Shown piece by piece: positions 1-7,519 of a DNA stretch of 14,395 nt (position 1 is the first letter of the stretch; each line of letters opens with the position of its first letter). The stretch spans positions 1 to 14,395 of the forward strand of contig JBOGEX010000140.1 in the NCBI GenBank assembly GCA_050741915.1, read 5' to 3'. Both the position numbers and the translations under genes were made by a program. The notes under the pieces were generated by a model. The model saw only the letters and a list, made by a program, of their open reading frames with translations. It made no database searches and was not told the origin of the DNA. Source of the DNA: JACCTH01 sp050741915. Lineage in GTDB: Bacteria; Actinomycetota; Acidimicrobiia; Spongiisociales; ZC4RG35.

Positions 1-3000
1 CGACCGAGCCGTCGCCGGCGGTGCCTTCGGTCTCCTCGCTCCGGGAGACGATCCGGCCCGAGGAATCGCGCAGATAGGTGGTGTCGAGACCGGCGATCGA
101 GGTCAGGGCATGGAGGTTGGCCCCGTCATAGCCGAAGTCGGCCGAGCCCAGGGTGGCGGTGTTGCCTTGAGCGTCGTAAGTGAAACCCGAGGCTTCGGGG
201 TCGGTGGTGGAGGTGAGGCGGTCGGCCGAGTCGTAGCAATAGGTGTAGGTGGTGGAGTTGTCGGTGACCGAGGTGCGGTTGGCGTTCTTGCCGGCTCCGG
301 TGAGCAAGCCGCAGCCACCCGAAGGGGCGAAGCCGTAGGTTATGGTGTGGCCGGGAACCCGACCGGTGATAAGCCGCCCGGCCCCGTCGTAGGCGAAGTT
401 GGCATTCCCCGGGTCGGGGTCGACCCCGTCGACCAGCTGGTCGATTACCCGTCCGGCCTGGGAGCGGGTGACCTCGTCGGAGGCGATGAGAGCACCCCCG
501 GCGGTGCGCCACTCCCGGGTGGTCAGGCGCCCGGCGTTGTCCCGCCCCAAGGTCAGTTCCGAGCCGTTCCCTCCGTTGCCGGTCCCGGAGGGGTAGGAGA
601 CCGAGATGAGCTCGCCGCTGGTGGCGCTATAGGTGGGGGCAGCGACGGTGAGGCTGTCGAGCTTTTGGTTGGTGACCTTCCCGGCGGCGTCATAGGTGTA
701 GGTGACGGTGCCAAGGGCACCGGAAGTCTGGGTGATCCTGCCCGCCTGGTCGTAGGAATAGTTGGTGAGGTTCCCCCAGACGTCGGTGTAGGTGGTGATC
801 CGACCCAGCCGGTCGCTCTGAGTGGTGATCACCCCGGCCGGGTCGGTGACCGTGGTGACAAGGGGGTTGTTGGCGACCGCCCAGCTATAGGTCGAGGTGC
901 GGGCCGGCTGGGAACCGAAGCCGGGCACCGCCTCGGTCAGCACCCGCCCCCGGGCGTCGAAGGTGACACAGGTCCATCCGCCGCTCCCCACTCGGGAGGC
1001 AACCATGCGGCCCCGATCGTCGTAGACATACTCATCGACCAGGGCCACCTGGGATCCTCCCCCGTCGGGGTCGGGGCCGGTCCGGATCTTGAGCAACCCG
1101 GCCTGGCTGACCGGGTCGACCGCCCCGGTGCAGGGGTTGTCTCGGGTCTCGGCTGCTCCGTAATAGGAATAGGTCCAGCCGTTTCCCGCGGGGAGGGTAC
1201 GGCTGAGAAGGCGGTAATAGCCCGAGGAGTCACCCTCGAAGGTGGCCTGAGTCGCCAGGGCCAAGCCCGCGGGATCGGAAGTATTGATGGTGGCCAGGCC
1301 CAGCTCGGGGACGGCGTAGCCGCTGGCGATCTCCTCGGACGGAGATCCGGCGCTGGCGTCCCAGACCTTTTGGGTAGTGGGAAGGCCATAGGCGGGTGAG
1401 AGCTGGGTGCCGGGGATCAGCACCGGCGTGGTTCCCCATTTCAGACGGAGGTAAGCAGTGGCGTCGGCGTCGTCGGCGAAGTCGACCCGGATTCGGTGTC
1501 TGCCCACGGTCATCGCCGAGACGGTTCCGGTTGCCACCCCCGAGGTTGATCCCCAGTTGTCGGCCACCAGGAGGTCATCGACGAAAAGGCGGGCGCCGTC
1601 GTCGGATTCGACCGAGAACGTGACCGAGCCGGCGGTGGTGATGGTGAGATCGCCGGTGAACATCCCCGACCAGCCAGCTGTCGGCAGGATCCCCGGGTCG
1701 GGGGTCGAGGCTCCCCAGTCCCGGTTGAGGGCGCCGGTCGAGTCGCCCACCCCGGTCTTGTGCAGGGCCGGTGCCCCCGAGAGGCTCTTGTTCGACCAGT
1801 AGGTGGCGGCCAGGCCCAGGATCCCCCCGTCGTAGACGGTCGAAGTGTGGGGGACGCTGTTCTGGCAGGCGGCACCGGGGTTGAGGTTGGCGGTGTCGAA
1901 ACAGCCGGGAACCTCGAGCCAAGGTCCAAAGACATCGGTCAACCGTTTGCGGGTGTCATAGAGGTAGCTGGTCAACCGACCGGCCGGGTCCTTCTGCCAA
2001 TTGAGACGATCATCCACCCGCCAGTTGAAGGTCGAGGTGACCCCGGTCTGGTCCTGGTCCGAGGTCACCCGGCCCGAGGAGTCGTAGGAGACTGCCCGGT
2101 TCCCCGTCACCCCCGCTACCGCCACCAGGGTCTGCCCGGTGTTGTAGGTGTAGCCGTGGGTCGGGCGTGCGGCGCCGGTGCTGGGCGCGGCCAAGGCGAC
2201 CGAGGAGACCTTTCCGACCGAGTAAGCGACCAGGGTCAGGCTGGTGTCGTCGTTGGGCGCCACCCCCGCCGCCACCGCGTCGGCCTGGAGCGGATCCCGC
2301 ACCTTCGACAACAGGCCGTTGCCGTCGTAGGAGAAGTCGGTCACCTCTCCCCCCGGATCCTCGATCCGGGCCAGGTTCTTCCCCACGTAGAAATAGCGGG
2401 TGGAGGTGCCATCCCAATACACCACCTCGCAGAGCGCGTTCGGTGGAGCGGCGGAATCGAAACCCGAAGGCGGGGTGGGACAGGTCACGCCCGCCTGACC
2501 CTGGTAGCGGAGATCGATCACCCGGCCGGAGACCGGGTCGGTGACCAAATCCAATCGCGAGGGCGTACCCGACCACACATATTGGGCCGCCGCCGGCCGC
2601 CGGTCGTCGACCGGCAGGGTCACCGAGGCCACGTTCCCGGAGGCATCGAAGACGTAGTGGAAGCCGTCGTCGCCGCGCAAGGTGAGCTTGCCGGTCTCGT
2701 CATAGGCGAGCACCCCCGTCTCTCCGTTGGGCGGGGTGAAGGTGTTGCCGGTCCCCTTCTTGTAGGTGTGGGCGGCACCGGAGACGTCAACCAGGGCCAC
2801 CGAGCCCTCCGAGGTGCGGGCGAGGAGATACTGGGGATTGGCGGTGGTCCCAGCATTGAGCGACCACCCCGGGGAGAGCTCGGAGACCGAGGCCGAAAGC
2901 CAGGAGGCCGGCACCTCCAACCCGGTCTCCCCCACCTTCCGGGCCCGCAGCACCATCTTGCCGTTTCCGGTCCCGTCGGCCCACTGGATGGTGATCGGCA

Positions 3001-3402
3001 CCGCCTGTCCCTCGGTCAGGGTCACCGCCGACCCCCAGAGAGTCGAGGCCGCCGATAGCGGTGCAGACCAGTTGTCGAGTTGGGCGGGGTTGGTCACCGG
3101 GGTGTTGACCCAGATCTTGACGGTGTCGTTGATGTCGAGGTCGGCCCCGAACTCGTAGGTCACCTGCTGCGGAGTTCCCCCCGCCTGCGGCACGGCGACA
3201 AAGCCCGACCACGACACCAGGTAGTTGTCGGTGGCCGCCACCGCGGCCGAAGGTGCCCGCACCGCCGGGTCGGGACCACCCGCTCCCCAGTTGAACACCA
3301 CGTTGGCATCCCGCCGGCTCAACAACGCCTCGGTCGAATCGAAGTCACGCCCCAGATCGGTGTCGTAGTAGTAGACCCCGTTGAGACCGGCGGGGCGGGG
3401 GC
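1..3402 (-). CDS. RHS/YD-repeat protein, continuation with PA14-like modules (partial, runs off left edge)
   Basis: This is the continuation of the RHS gene in the frame one base back from the N-terminal part. It is open from the C-rich tract to the window edge, about 1,130 codons, with no start of its own. It opens with a PA14-like module (about 3390-2950: GLNGVYYYDTDLGRDFD, then NVVFNWGAGGPDP). An RHS shell region follows, with WDGTSTRYFYVGKNLARIED near 2400 and NGLLSKVRDPLQ near 2300. YD repeats follow (for example YLYDTRKRLTD near 1970). A second PA14-like module is inserted at about 1840-1430 (LGLAATYWSNKSLSG, then FSVESDDGARLFVDD). Dense YD repeats come after it (YVYDDRGRM, YDQAGRITQ, YTYDAAGKVT, YDGAGRLI, YDSADRLTS). 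YD repeats form the beta-cage that encloses a C-terminal tip in RHS proteins; that tip lies outside the window. Downstream frame integrity suggests the break is recent or a sequencing error. Confidence 0.78.
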
Positions 3403-5697
3403 GCGGGAGTTGTATTGGTAGGACAACCCGATCGGGCCGCCGACGGTGGCGAAACTGGGGGAGGCGGCGTTCACCACCAAGTTGCCGTTGAAGAGGTTGA
3501 CCGAGACCGGACCCACCGTGTCATAGGGCATCCCCGGCTGGTTTCCCATCCGCAGGTTGAGAGAGAACTTCCCCACCGATCCCACCGCTTGGTCGGAGCC
3601 GGGGGTCATGGTGAAGACCTTCCAGGTGTAGGCCAAGCCGTCCTTCAAGAACCCGGACGGCACGGTCCAGGAGGGGGAGGTGAGCCAGCCCGAGTTGAGT
3701 TGTTGGCCCGAAGACCCGTCGGTCCCGGTGGCGATGCGGAACCAATACGACACCGGTCCATTCGGATCCGAGACCGCGGTCGAAGTCAGGGTCGGAGCGA
3801 CCGAGGCCACCACCGCATCCTGGGCCGGGGACACCGGATTCGAGGGTGGCGGCGCCGGTGGAGTCGGGTCGGGCGGGGTGGTGAACTGCCACCCCCCGCG
3901 CAGCCATGCGCCATTCCAACCATTGTCCGAGACGACAACGAACCAGTAGTAGGTCGTCGACCAAGACAACGTACCAGCAGGAACCGCATCCGAAACCGAA
4001 GTTCCCGAGGCCACCGTGGATGCCGGTCCCTGCCAAACACAGCTGTTCCCTGCCGAGTCCAGGCAAACTACGAAGAACTCGTGCACCGAAGCGCCTTCCG
4101 GATCGCTCACCGTCGCGCTCAGGGTCGGGGTCAAGTTGGACAGCGTGGACCCGTTGGCTGGCGAGGACAGCGCGGCGGTCGGCGGCTCTGAGTACCACAC
4201 GTTCACATGAGCGTCATAGGTATCGGGGTTCTCAAGGGCCGCAACGCGCTGCCACCCCGTAGATGGCCCGGTGATTCGAAACCCAGCTGACGTGATCTCT
4301 CCCCAACCCGGGGTCTCCACCGCGAAGTTCTGCACTGGATACGTGACATCGGCTCCCCACCAGTTATCGACCGTGGGGCCGTCCAGGAGCGGCACTGCAC
4401 TGGTGAGGTTGGGCGGATGCCAGCCGCTCCATGTCAGCGTCGAAGGAAACCAGAAGAGATCCGTGCCGACGGCGTTGACACTGATCTGGCTACGGGGGGC
4501 GGTGCCGGACGGATCGTTGAAATAGATCCACCAATCGGCATCGGAAATGGACTTACCGGCTACCTGGAAGAATGACGGATATCTCTGATAGATCTCGGCG
4601 ACTCCGTTGGCTGAGTCGAAGAACCCAACCAGCATGCTGTTGGGAGGCGTCAAAGGGAGCACGGAGTAATTGAACGATGAGTTCGGCGCGCCCGACTTAA
4701 TGTAACCATCGTTGTCGTCGCTGCCTCGTCCCAACTCGATATACGGATCGAGAGTCACCGGAAAGACTCGCTTCGGATCGGACAGCCAGGCCGGGTCGAG
4801 CGCCACTTCCAGCGTCCAGCCGCTCTCGGCCGGCTCGAGCTTGTAGGTGGCTGAGGTCACCTCGGGCTCGGAGGCAGAGTCCCAGGCGAGCGGGGGCGCG
4901 ATCGAGAAGAGGACGGTCCCATCAGATCCACCAAACTCAATCCGGCCGTCCTCGGCCAGGATCACCGATTTGATCCCGACCGATACCTCGAGGTCGAAGG
5001 AGAAGGCGGTGGGGACAGATGATGAGTGCAAAATGACCAGGGTCTTGACCCCGAGCTTTCGTACCTCATAGGTGAGGTCGACCCCGGGAGCCACCGCCGG
5101 ATAGGTGATCTTCGAGTCACCGATCGTCGCCCGGGAAGCCCCAGCCCAACCGGTTCCCATCGAAATCCACTCCGACCCGTGTGAGAAGACCACCGTGTCG
5201 GAGGCGCCGGCCGAATCGGCGAACTTGACCTCGAACGGCCCCACCCCATTGACGAAACCCCCAGTAAGTCCGGCCGCCAGCCTGGTGTCGAACTCGGTCC
5301 ACGCTCCCAATGCGTTCTCGAAGAAGATCGGTTCGGTGCGGATCTCGGCCAACTTCGACCCGTCTGGCTCCAACCAGACCCGCACGAACTCGGAACGCTC
5401 GGAAACGAGCTCGACTGCTAAAGGCGATGGATCAGGGCTATTGAGGTCGTCGGAAGGGGATGGGAGCGGCTCTGGAAACTCGATGGGCTTTGGCTCGATC
5501 GGTGGGAGATCAAGAGCGGGATCGGGTGGGTTGGAGAAGTCCCCGGGCGGGATCTCCGACACCAGGTCCAGCAGCCCACCAGACCCAAGCGGCGCCAGGT
5601 CGACCGCCAGGCCGCCATCCCCCAAGGGCACGGAGGGCTCGTCGGTCTGAGCGAAGGCGGTCGTCGGCACACCGCCGAGAAGGAGGAGCAACGCCAA
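3319..5697 (-). CDS. Secreted RHS/YD-repeat protein, N-terminal part (frame broken near 3390-3402)
   Basis: This is the N-terminal part of a giant secreted RHS-family surface protein. Numbering from the TTG at 5697, a hydrophobic run ends in an Ala-x-Ala site (TTAFA/QTD), as in a signal peptide. A beta-rich section follows, with 'VFPVTLDP' around residue 310, as seen at the N-terminus of secreted actinobacterial RHS proteins. Two Fn3-like modules follow at roughly 505-610 and 625-715, joined by a proline-rich linker. The RHS entry motif VNLFNGNLVV lies near 733 and GLSYQYNS near 757-764. The frame then leaves homology and ends in about 27 out-of-frame residues; the true continuation is the next entry. 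The start is unclear: the frame is open to 5775 with no ATG or GTG. An ATT at 5739 would give a better signal peptide (MAALRLAARLL then the hydrophobic core). Neither start has a clear ribosome site. Role beyond a secreted surface or toxin-delivery type protein is not established. Confidence 0.8.
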   Translation of the reverse strand: MALLLLLGGVPTTAFAQTDEPSVPLGDGGLAVDLAPLGSGGLLDLVSEIPPGDFSNPPDPALDLPPIEPKPIEFPEPLPSPSDDLNSPDPSPLAVELVSERSEFVRVWLEPDGSKLAEIRTEPIFFENALGAWTEFDTRLAAGLTGGFVNGVGPFEVKFADSAGASDTVVFSHGSEWISMGTGWAGASRATIGDSKITYPAVAPGVDLTYEVRKLGVKTLVILHSSSVPTAFSFDLEVSVGIKSVILAEDGRIEFGGSDGTVLFSIAPPLAWDSASEPEVTSATYKLEPAESGWTLEVALDPAWLSDPKRVFPVTLDPYIELGRGSDDNDGYIKSGAPNSSFNYSVLPLTPPNSMLVGFFDSANGVAEIYQRYPSFFQVAGKSISDADWWIYFNDPSGTAPRSQISVNAVGTDLFWFPSTLTWSGWHPPNLTSAVPLLDGPTVDNWWGADVTYPVQNFAVETPGWGEITSAGFRITGPSTGWQRVAALENPDTYDAHVNVWYSEPPTAALSSPANGSTLSNLTPTLSATVSDPEGASVHEFFVVCLDSAGNSCVWQGPASTVASGTSVSDAVPAGTLSWSTTYYWFVVVSDNGWNGAWLRGGWQFTTPPDPTPPAPPPSNPVSPAQDAVVASVAPTLTSTAVSDPNGPVSYWFRIATGTDGSSGQQLNSGWLTSPSWTVPSGFLKDGLAYTWKVFTMTPGSDQAVGSVGKFSLNLRMGNQPGMPYDTVGPVSVNLFNGNLVVNAASPSFATVGGPIGLSYQYNSRAPAPPVSTGSTTTTPIWGVTSIRPRRC
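3388..3404 (-). other. Frameshift site joining the two parts of the RHS gene
   Basis: On the coding strand the tract reads GCGCCCCCGCCCCGCC, with runs of five and four C. Before it, frame A encodes GLSYQYNSRAP. After it, frame B encodes AGLNGVYYYDTD, the start of a PA14-like module. One base is missing relative to a continuous frame; adding one C would give SYQYNSRAPRPAGLNGVYYY. The tract is not a standard X-XXY-YYZ slippery heptamer, so a homopolymer sequencing error or real one-base deletion is more likely than programmed -1 frameshifting. Confidence 0.75.
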
Positions 5698-5739
5698 CGA
5701 AACCGTCAGAAGTCGAGCGGCTAACCGAAGAGCGGCAAT

Positions 5740-6580
5740 GGTGAACGAAAACGCTAGAGCCTGAGAGCCAAGAAACTAGACATTTCGCGCGTGCCAAGAG
5801 ACCCCCTCGACGTTTGGTCGGTGTGGCAATCATTTACCTATGTGACTGGATGCACCGGAACACCGCAGTCCGGCCCGCGCGCACACAGCTGATCGCGCAG
5901 CGCTATGAGTTCGGCCCGAAGCGCCGGATCTCACTGGCAATCAGAGCCAGGGGTTTTGGGTCTGTCTCACGGAGTCCTTGTTGCTCAATGAACAGGCGGG
6001 CGCATTCAATCAAGACTCGGTCGGCAGGGCGTCCGGCCGTGTCGAAGGCATCACCAGGCAGTCCGACTGTCTCAAGGGTCTCGAAGCGAACTCGATCAGA
6101 GTCGTCTTCCGCGACGATGACCAGGCTCAGTGGCGTACTCGAGTTTTGGCTTCCTTTCGCGGGTGCAGGATCCACAGAGAATTTGAAGGTAGCCGAACGT
6201 CGTCAGCCCCAATGCTTCGCGCCACTATGTGGTCGCCGTGCATCAGATCAAAGCGGAGCTGCCGTCGGCATAGATTGCACACTCGGCCTTGCCGCTCCCA
6301 GGCCCTTCTCACCTCCCTGCGAGAGAAACGTCGCCGAGGATCAATCTGGGGACACTCAGGCTCCGTTCGACAACCTACAAGGTGACCGAGAACGACGGAT
6401 CAAGCCAGTGACGGCCTTCGAAGACGGCCGAAACCACAACGCCTCCCCCGGCCGCTGGATCGCAAGCGACCAGTGTGCTCCGTCAATGTAAGACCCGGCA
6501 AGGGCGTCGGAGTGCGTTGGGGCAGCAGTCTGTAGAACGAGTCCGCACCGGAGTGACCAAGTAACACCACAGAGGTTCGT
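5740..6580. other. Gene-poor, decayed segment upstream of the RHS gene
   Basis: This stretch separates the RHS start from the small interrupted ORF and visibly has a lower GC content than its flanks. It holds the broken HNH gene (separate entry) and no intact gene. An 107-codon minus-strand frame starting at 5833 (MIATPTKRRGGLLARAKCLV) runs over the RHS start in another phase; it might be a displaced RHS N-terminus but is unproven. The RHS promoter should lie at about 5740-5860, yet no strong -35/-10 pair is seen. Confidence 0.35.
5903..6399 (-). pseudogene. Decayed HNH endonuclease gene (several frameshifts)
   Basis: The remains of an HNH nuclease gene are read on the minus strand. From 6399 to about 6198 one frame gives DPRRRFSRREVRRAWERQ, a first zinc pair CNLC, then the HNH core MHGDHIVARSIGADD. 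A second frame then carries the matching end of the domain, FGYLQILCGSCTRERKPK, with the second CxxC; it stops at 6096. A third frame, open to 5903, continues with well-formed sequence (LVIVAEDDSDRVRFETLETV). The domain order and zinc ligands are right only if the frames are joined, which needs an extra base near 6198 and another near 6100-6150. A further stretch upstream (about 6555-6400, HSDALAGSYIDGAHWSLAIQ) in yet another frame may be an older N-terminal part. No single ORF is a working protein. Start, original length and substrate are unknown; HNH genes of this size occur in mobile elements and restriction-like loci. Confidence 0.6.
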
Positions 6581-6793
6581 ATGGCAAAGCCCACCCGCAC
6601 GCGCTCTGAGGCCGACTATCGCCCTGACCGACAGCGCGTTCAGGTGTTGTGCTATGACGATGGCTCTATCTGATTCCGCAAATACGTCTCACCTTGGGTC
6701 ATCGAGGAGGCTTTCCTCACGGGCAACGCGCAGCAGAACGCAATCATCAAGGTGGCCAAGAGAGACTCCTTCCAAATCCTGGACGCGGGATGA
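6581..6793 (+). pseudogene. 70-codon hypothetical ORF interrupted by one TGA
   Basis: Reading from the ATG at 6581 gives MAKPTRTRSEADYRPDRQ, then VLCYDDGSI, then a TGA at 6671-6673. The same frame continues cleanly with FRKYVSPWVIEEAFLTGN to a second TGA at 6791. AGAGG sits five bases before the ATG and could be a ribosome site. The stop falls where a Trp (TGG) would fit, so a point nonsense mutation in a small gene is the simplest reading. I do not recognise the family. The N-terminus is basic and the rest is predicted soluble. It lies on the opposite strand to the broken HNH gene and next to the tRNA terminator, which fits a decaying accessory segment. Random open frame cannot be excluded. 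Confidence 0.35.
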
Positions 6794-6813
6794 ACGTGGG
6801 ATGAAATGAAAGG

Positions 6814-6855
6814 GGTGCTGGCCGGAGCCCTGTTTGCAGGCCTCTGACCAGCACC
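6814..6855 (-). terminator. Terminator hairpin downstream of tRNA-Pro
   Basis: Arms GGTGCTGG (6814-6821) and CCAGCACC (6848-6855) pair perfectly over 8 bp, and a shorter inner CCTG/CAGG pairing narrows the loop. On the minus strand, five bases after the tRNA CCA end, the hairpin is followed by CCCCTTTCATTTC, a weak U-rich tail. On the plus strand it is followed by TTTGT, so it may also stop plus-strand reading. Confidence 0.6.
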
Positions 6856-6859
6856 TTTG

Positions 6860-6936
6860 TGGTCGGGACGGCGGGACTCGAACCCGCGACCTCAGCGTCC
6901 CGAACGCTGCGCGCTGCCAAACTGCGCTACGTCCCG
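6860..6936 (-). tRNA. tRNA-Pro (anticodon CGG)
   Basis: The minus strand folds as a full cloverleaf. The acceptor stem is CGGGACG/CGTCCCG. The D arm is GCGC...GCGC with loop AGTTTGGCA. The anticodon stem is CAGCG/CGCTG with loop TTCGGGA, so the anticodon is CGG, which reads proline codon CCG. The T arm is GCGGG/CCCGC with loop TTCGAGT. The discriminator base is A and CCA is encoded (6862-6860). It ends beside a hairpin terminator and its 3' side faces the decayed segment at 5740-6800, a common position for integrated elements. Confidence 0.95.
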
Positions 6937-6979
6937 ATTGGCGGTCCCAATCCTAGGTCTGACCGGTACATTCCCCGCC
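6937..6979. promoter_or_regulatory. Divergent promoter gap between tRNA-Pro and receiver gene
   Basis: The 43-bp gap must drive the tRNA leftwards and the receiver gene rightwards. For the tRNA, TAGGAT (6955-6950, minus strand) is a fair -10 that would place the start about 7 bases before the mature 5' end. For the receiver gene, TACATT (6967-6972) ends 7 bases before the ATG, the spacing of leaderless actinobacterial transcripts; no ribosome site is visible. The 9-mer CCTAGGTCT (6952-6960), which matches one arm of the palindrome at 7485-7504, overlaps the tRNA -10. No convincing -35 box is seen in either direction. Confidence 0.4.
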
Positions 6980-7333
6980 ATGCAGATGTTGTTGGTGACC
7001 GACTCGGCTTGGGTGAGGAACGACGTCGCGGCGGCGTTGCCGAGCTCGGAATGGAGCATCCATCACTCCGACCCCAGGGTCGTGGTCGAAGCAGCTCAGA
7101 ACCATCCGCCGGTCGTCGTTGTGATCGATATGCAGGTCGGATCGATGGGGGGGATGGCGGTGGTCCGCCGACTCAGGGAAGCAATCGCAATGCATCAGAT
7201 CGAGCCCACCCGACTCGTCCTTCTGCTCGACCGCTCGGCCGATCGCTTCCTGGCCAAGAGGGCAGGAGCCGACGCCAGCGTCCAAAAGCCCTTCACCGCC
7301 CAAGACCTGCGCAAGGTTCTCTTCGCCGACTGA
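6980..7333 (+). CDS. Stand-alone response-regulator receiver (REC) domain protein
   Basis: This is a 117-residue single-domain protein with the fold order of a CheY-like receiver. Beta-1 LLVTD carries Asp8. The hydrophobic strand VVVVID carries Asp50, the expected phosphate acceptor. The strand RLVLLLD follows, and the GADASVQKPF loop carries the conserved Lys103-Pro. Two usual features are altered: the N-terminal acidic pair is reduced to one Asp (TD8), and the Thr/Ser switch position after beta-4 appears to be Asp84. No output domain is attached, so it would act by protein contact or as a phosphate relay, in the cytoplasm. The ATG at 6980 begins at the REC boundary. The frame stays open upstream across the tRNA, which cannot be part of the protein. 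No histidine kinase is adjacent. Phosphorylation is inferred, not shown. Confidence 0.8.
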   Translation: MQMLLVTDSAWVRNDVAAALPSSEWSIHHSDPRVVVEAAQNHPPVVVVIDMQVGSMGGMAVVRRLREAIAMHQIEPTRLVLLLDRSADRFLAKRAGADASVQKPFTAQDLRKVLFAD

Positions 7334-7484
7334 AATTCCGAGACGCGTCCATTCTGTGGGCCGGAACCGTCGTACAACGACGCCGACTACCCAGGGTTTC
7401 CAGAAGAAGCACCTCCGAGCGCGCGAGAAGAGACAAGGAAGCTTTTCGCGATTCACCACCGTGGGTGGCGTCTTGAGTTGCCTG
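7334..7484. other. Intergenic stretch after the receiver gene
   Basis: No gene is supported here. The only structure seen is a 6-bp stem with a 3-base loop, CGTCGT-ACA-ACGACG (7368-7382), 35 bases after the receiver stop. It lacks a U tract and would be a weak terminator at most. The CAP gene promoter probably lies at the right end of this stretch. Confidence 0.3.
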
Positions 7485-7504
7485 CCTAGGTCTGGAGACC
7501 TAGG
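7485..7504. promoter_or_regulatory. Perfect inverted repeat, likely operator, before the CAP gene
   Basis: CCTAGGTCT-GG-AGACCTAGG is a perfect 9-bp inverted repeat with a 2-bp centre. It ends 15 bases before the ATG at 7520. A possible -10, TAGGGT (7501-7506), overlaps its right arm, so a bound dimer would block transcription. The left arm recurs exactly at 6952-6960. As RNA it would form only a tight 9-bp hairpin with no U tail, so operator is preferred over terminator. Confidence 0.5.
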
Positions 7505-7519
7505 GTCGCCCGACCCCCT

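Noticed and set aside
110..1399. Long plus-strand open frame (429 codons) opposite the RHS gene
   Set aside because: Gly/Val-rich low-complexity translation with no domain; it is the antisense of clean YD repeats in GC-rich DNA.
1760..3058. Long plus-strand open frame (432 codons) opposite the RHS gene
   Set aside because: Antisense of the PA14-like and RHS shell sequence; the translation is compositionally biased and shows no motif.
3269..3277. GGTCGGGAC shared with the tRNA-Pro 3' end, as a possible attachment site
   Set aside because: Only nine bases, inside RHS coding sequence in frame; expected by chance in GC-rich DNA.
3415..4191. Plus-strand frame of 258 codons opposite the Fn3-like modules
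   Set aside because: Arg/Gly/His-rich shadow of a well-supported minus-strand coding region.
5814..6491. Plus-strand frame of 225 codons across the decayed segment
   Set aside because: It lies opposite the HNH motifs and shows no domain; the minus strand has zinc-ligand patterns and better codon use.
6671..6673. TGA at codon 31 of the small ORF as selenocysteine
   Set aside because: No redox context, no recognised selenoprotein family and no evident SECIS hairpin; a nonsense mutation is simpler.
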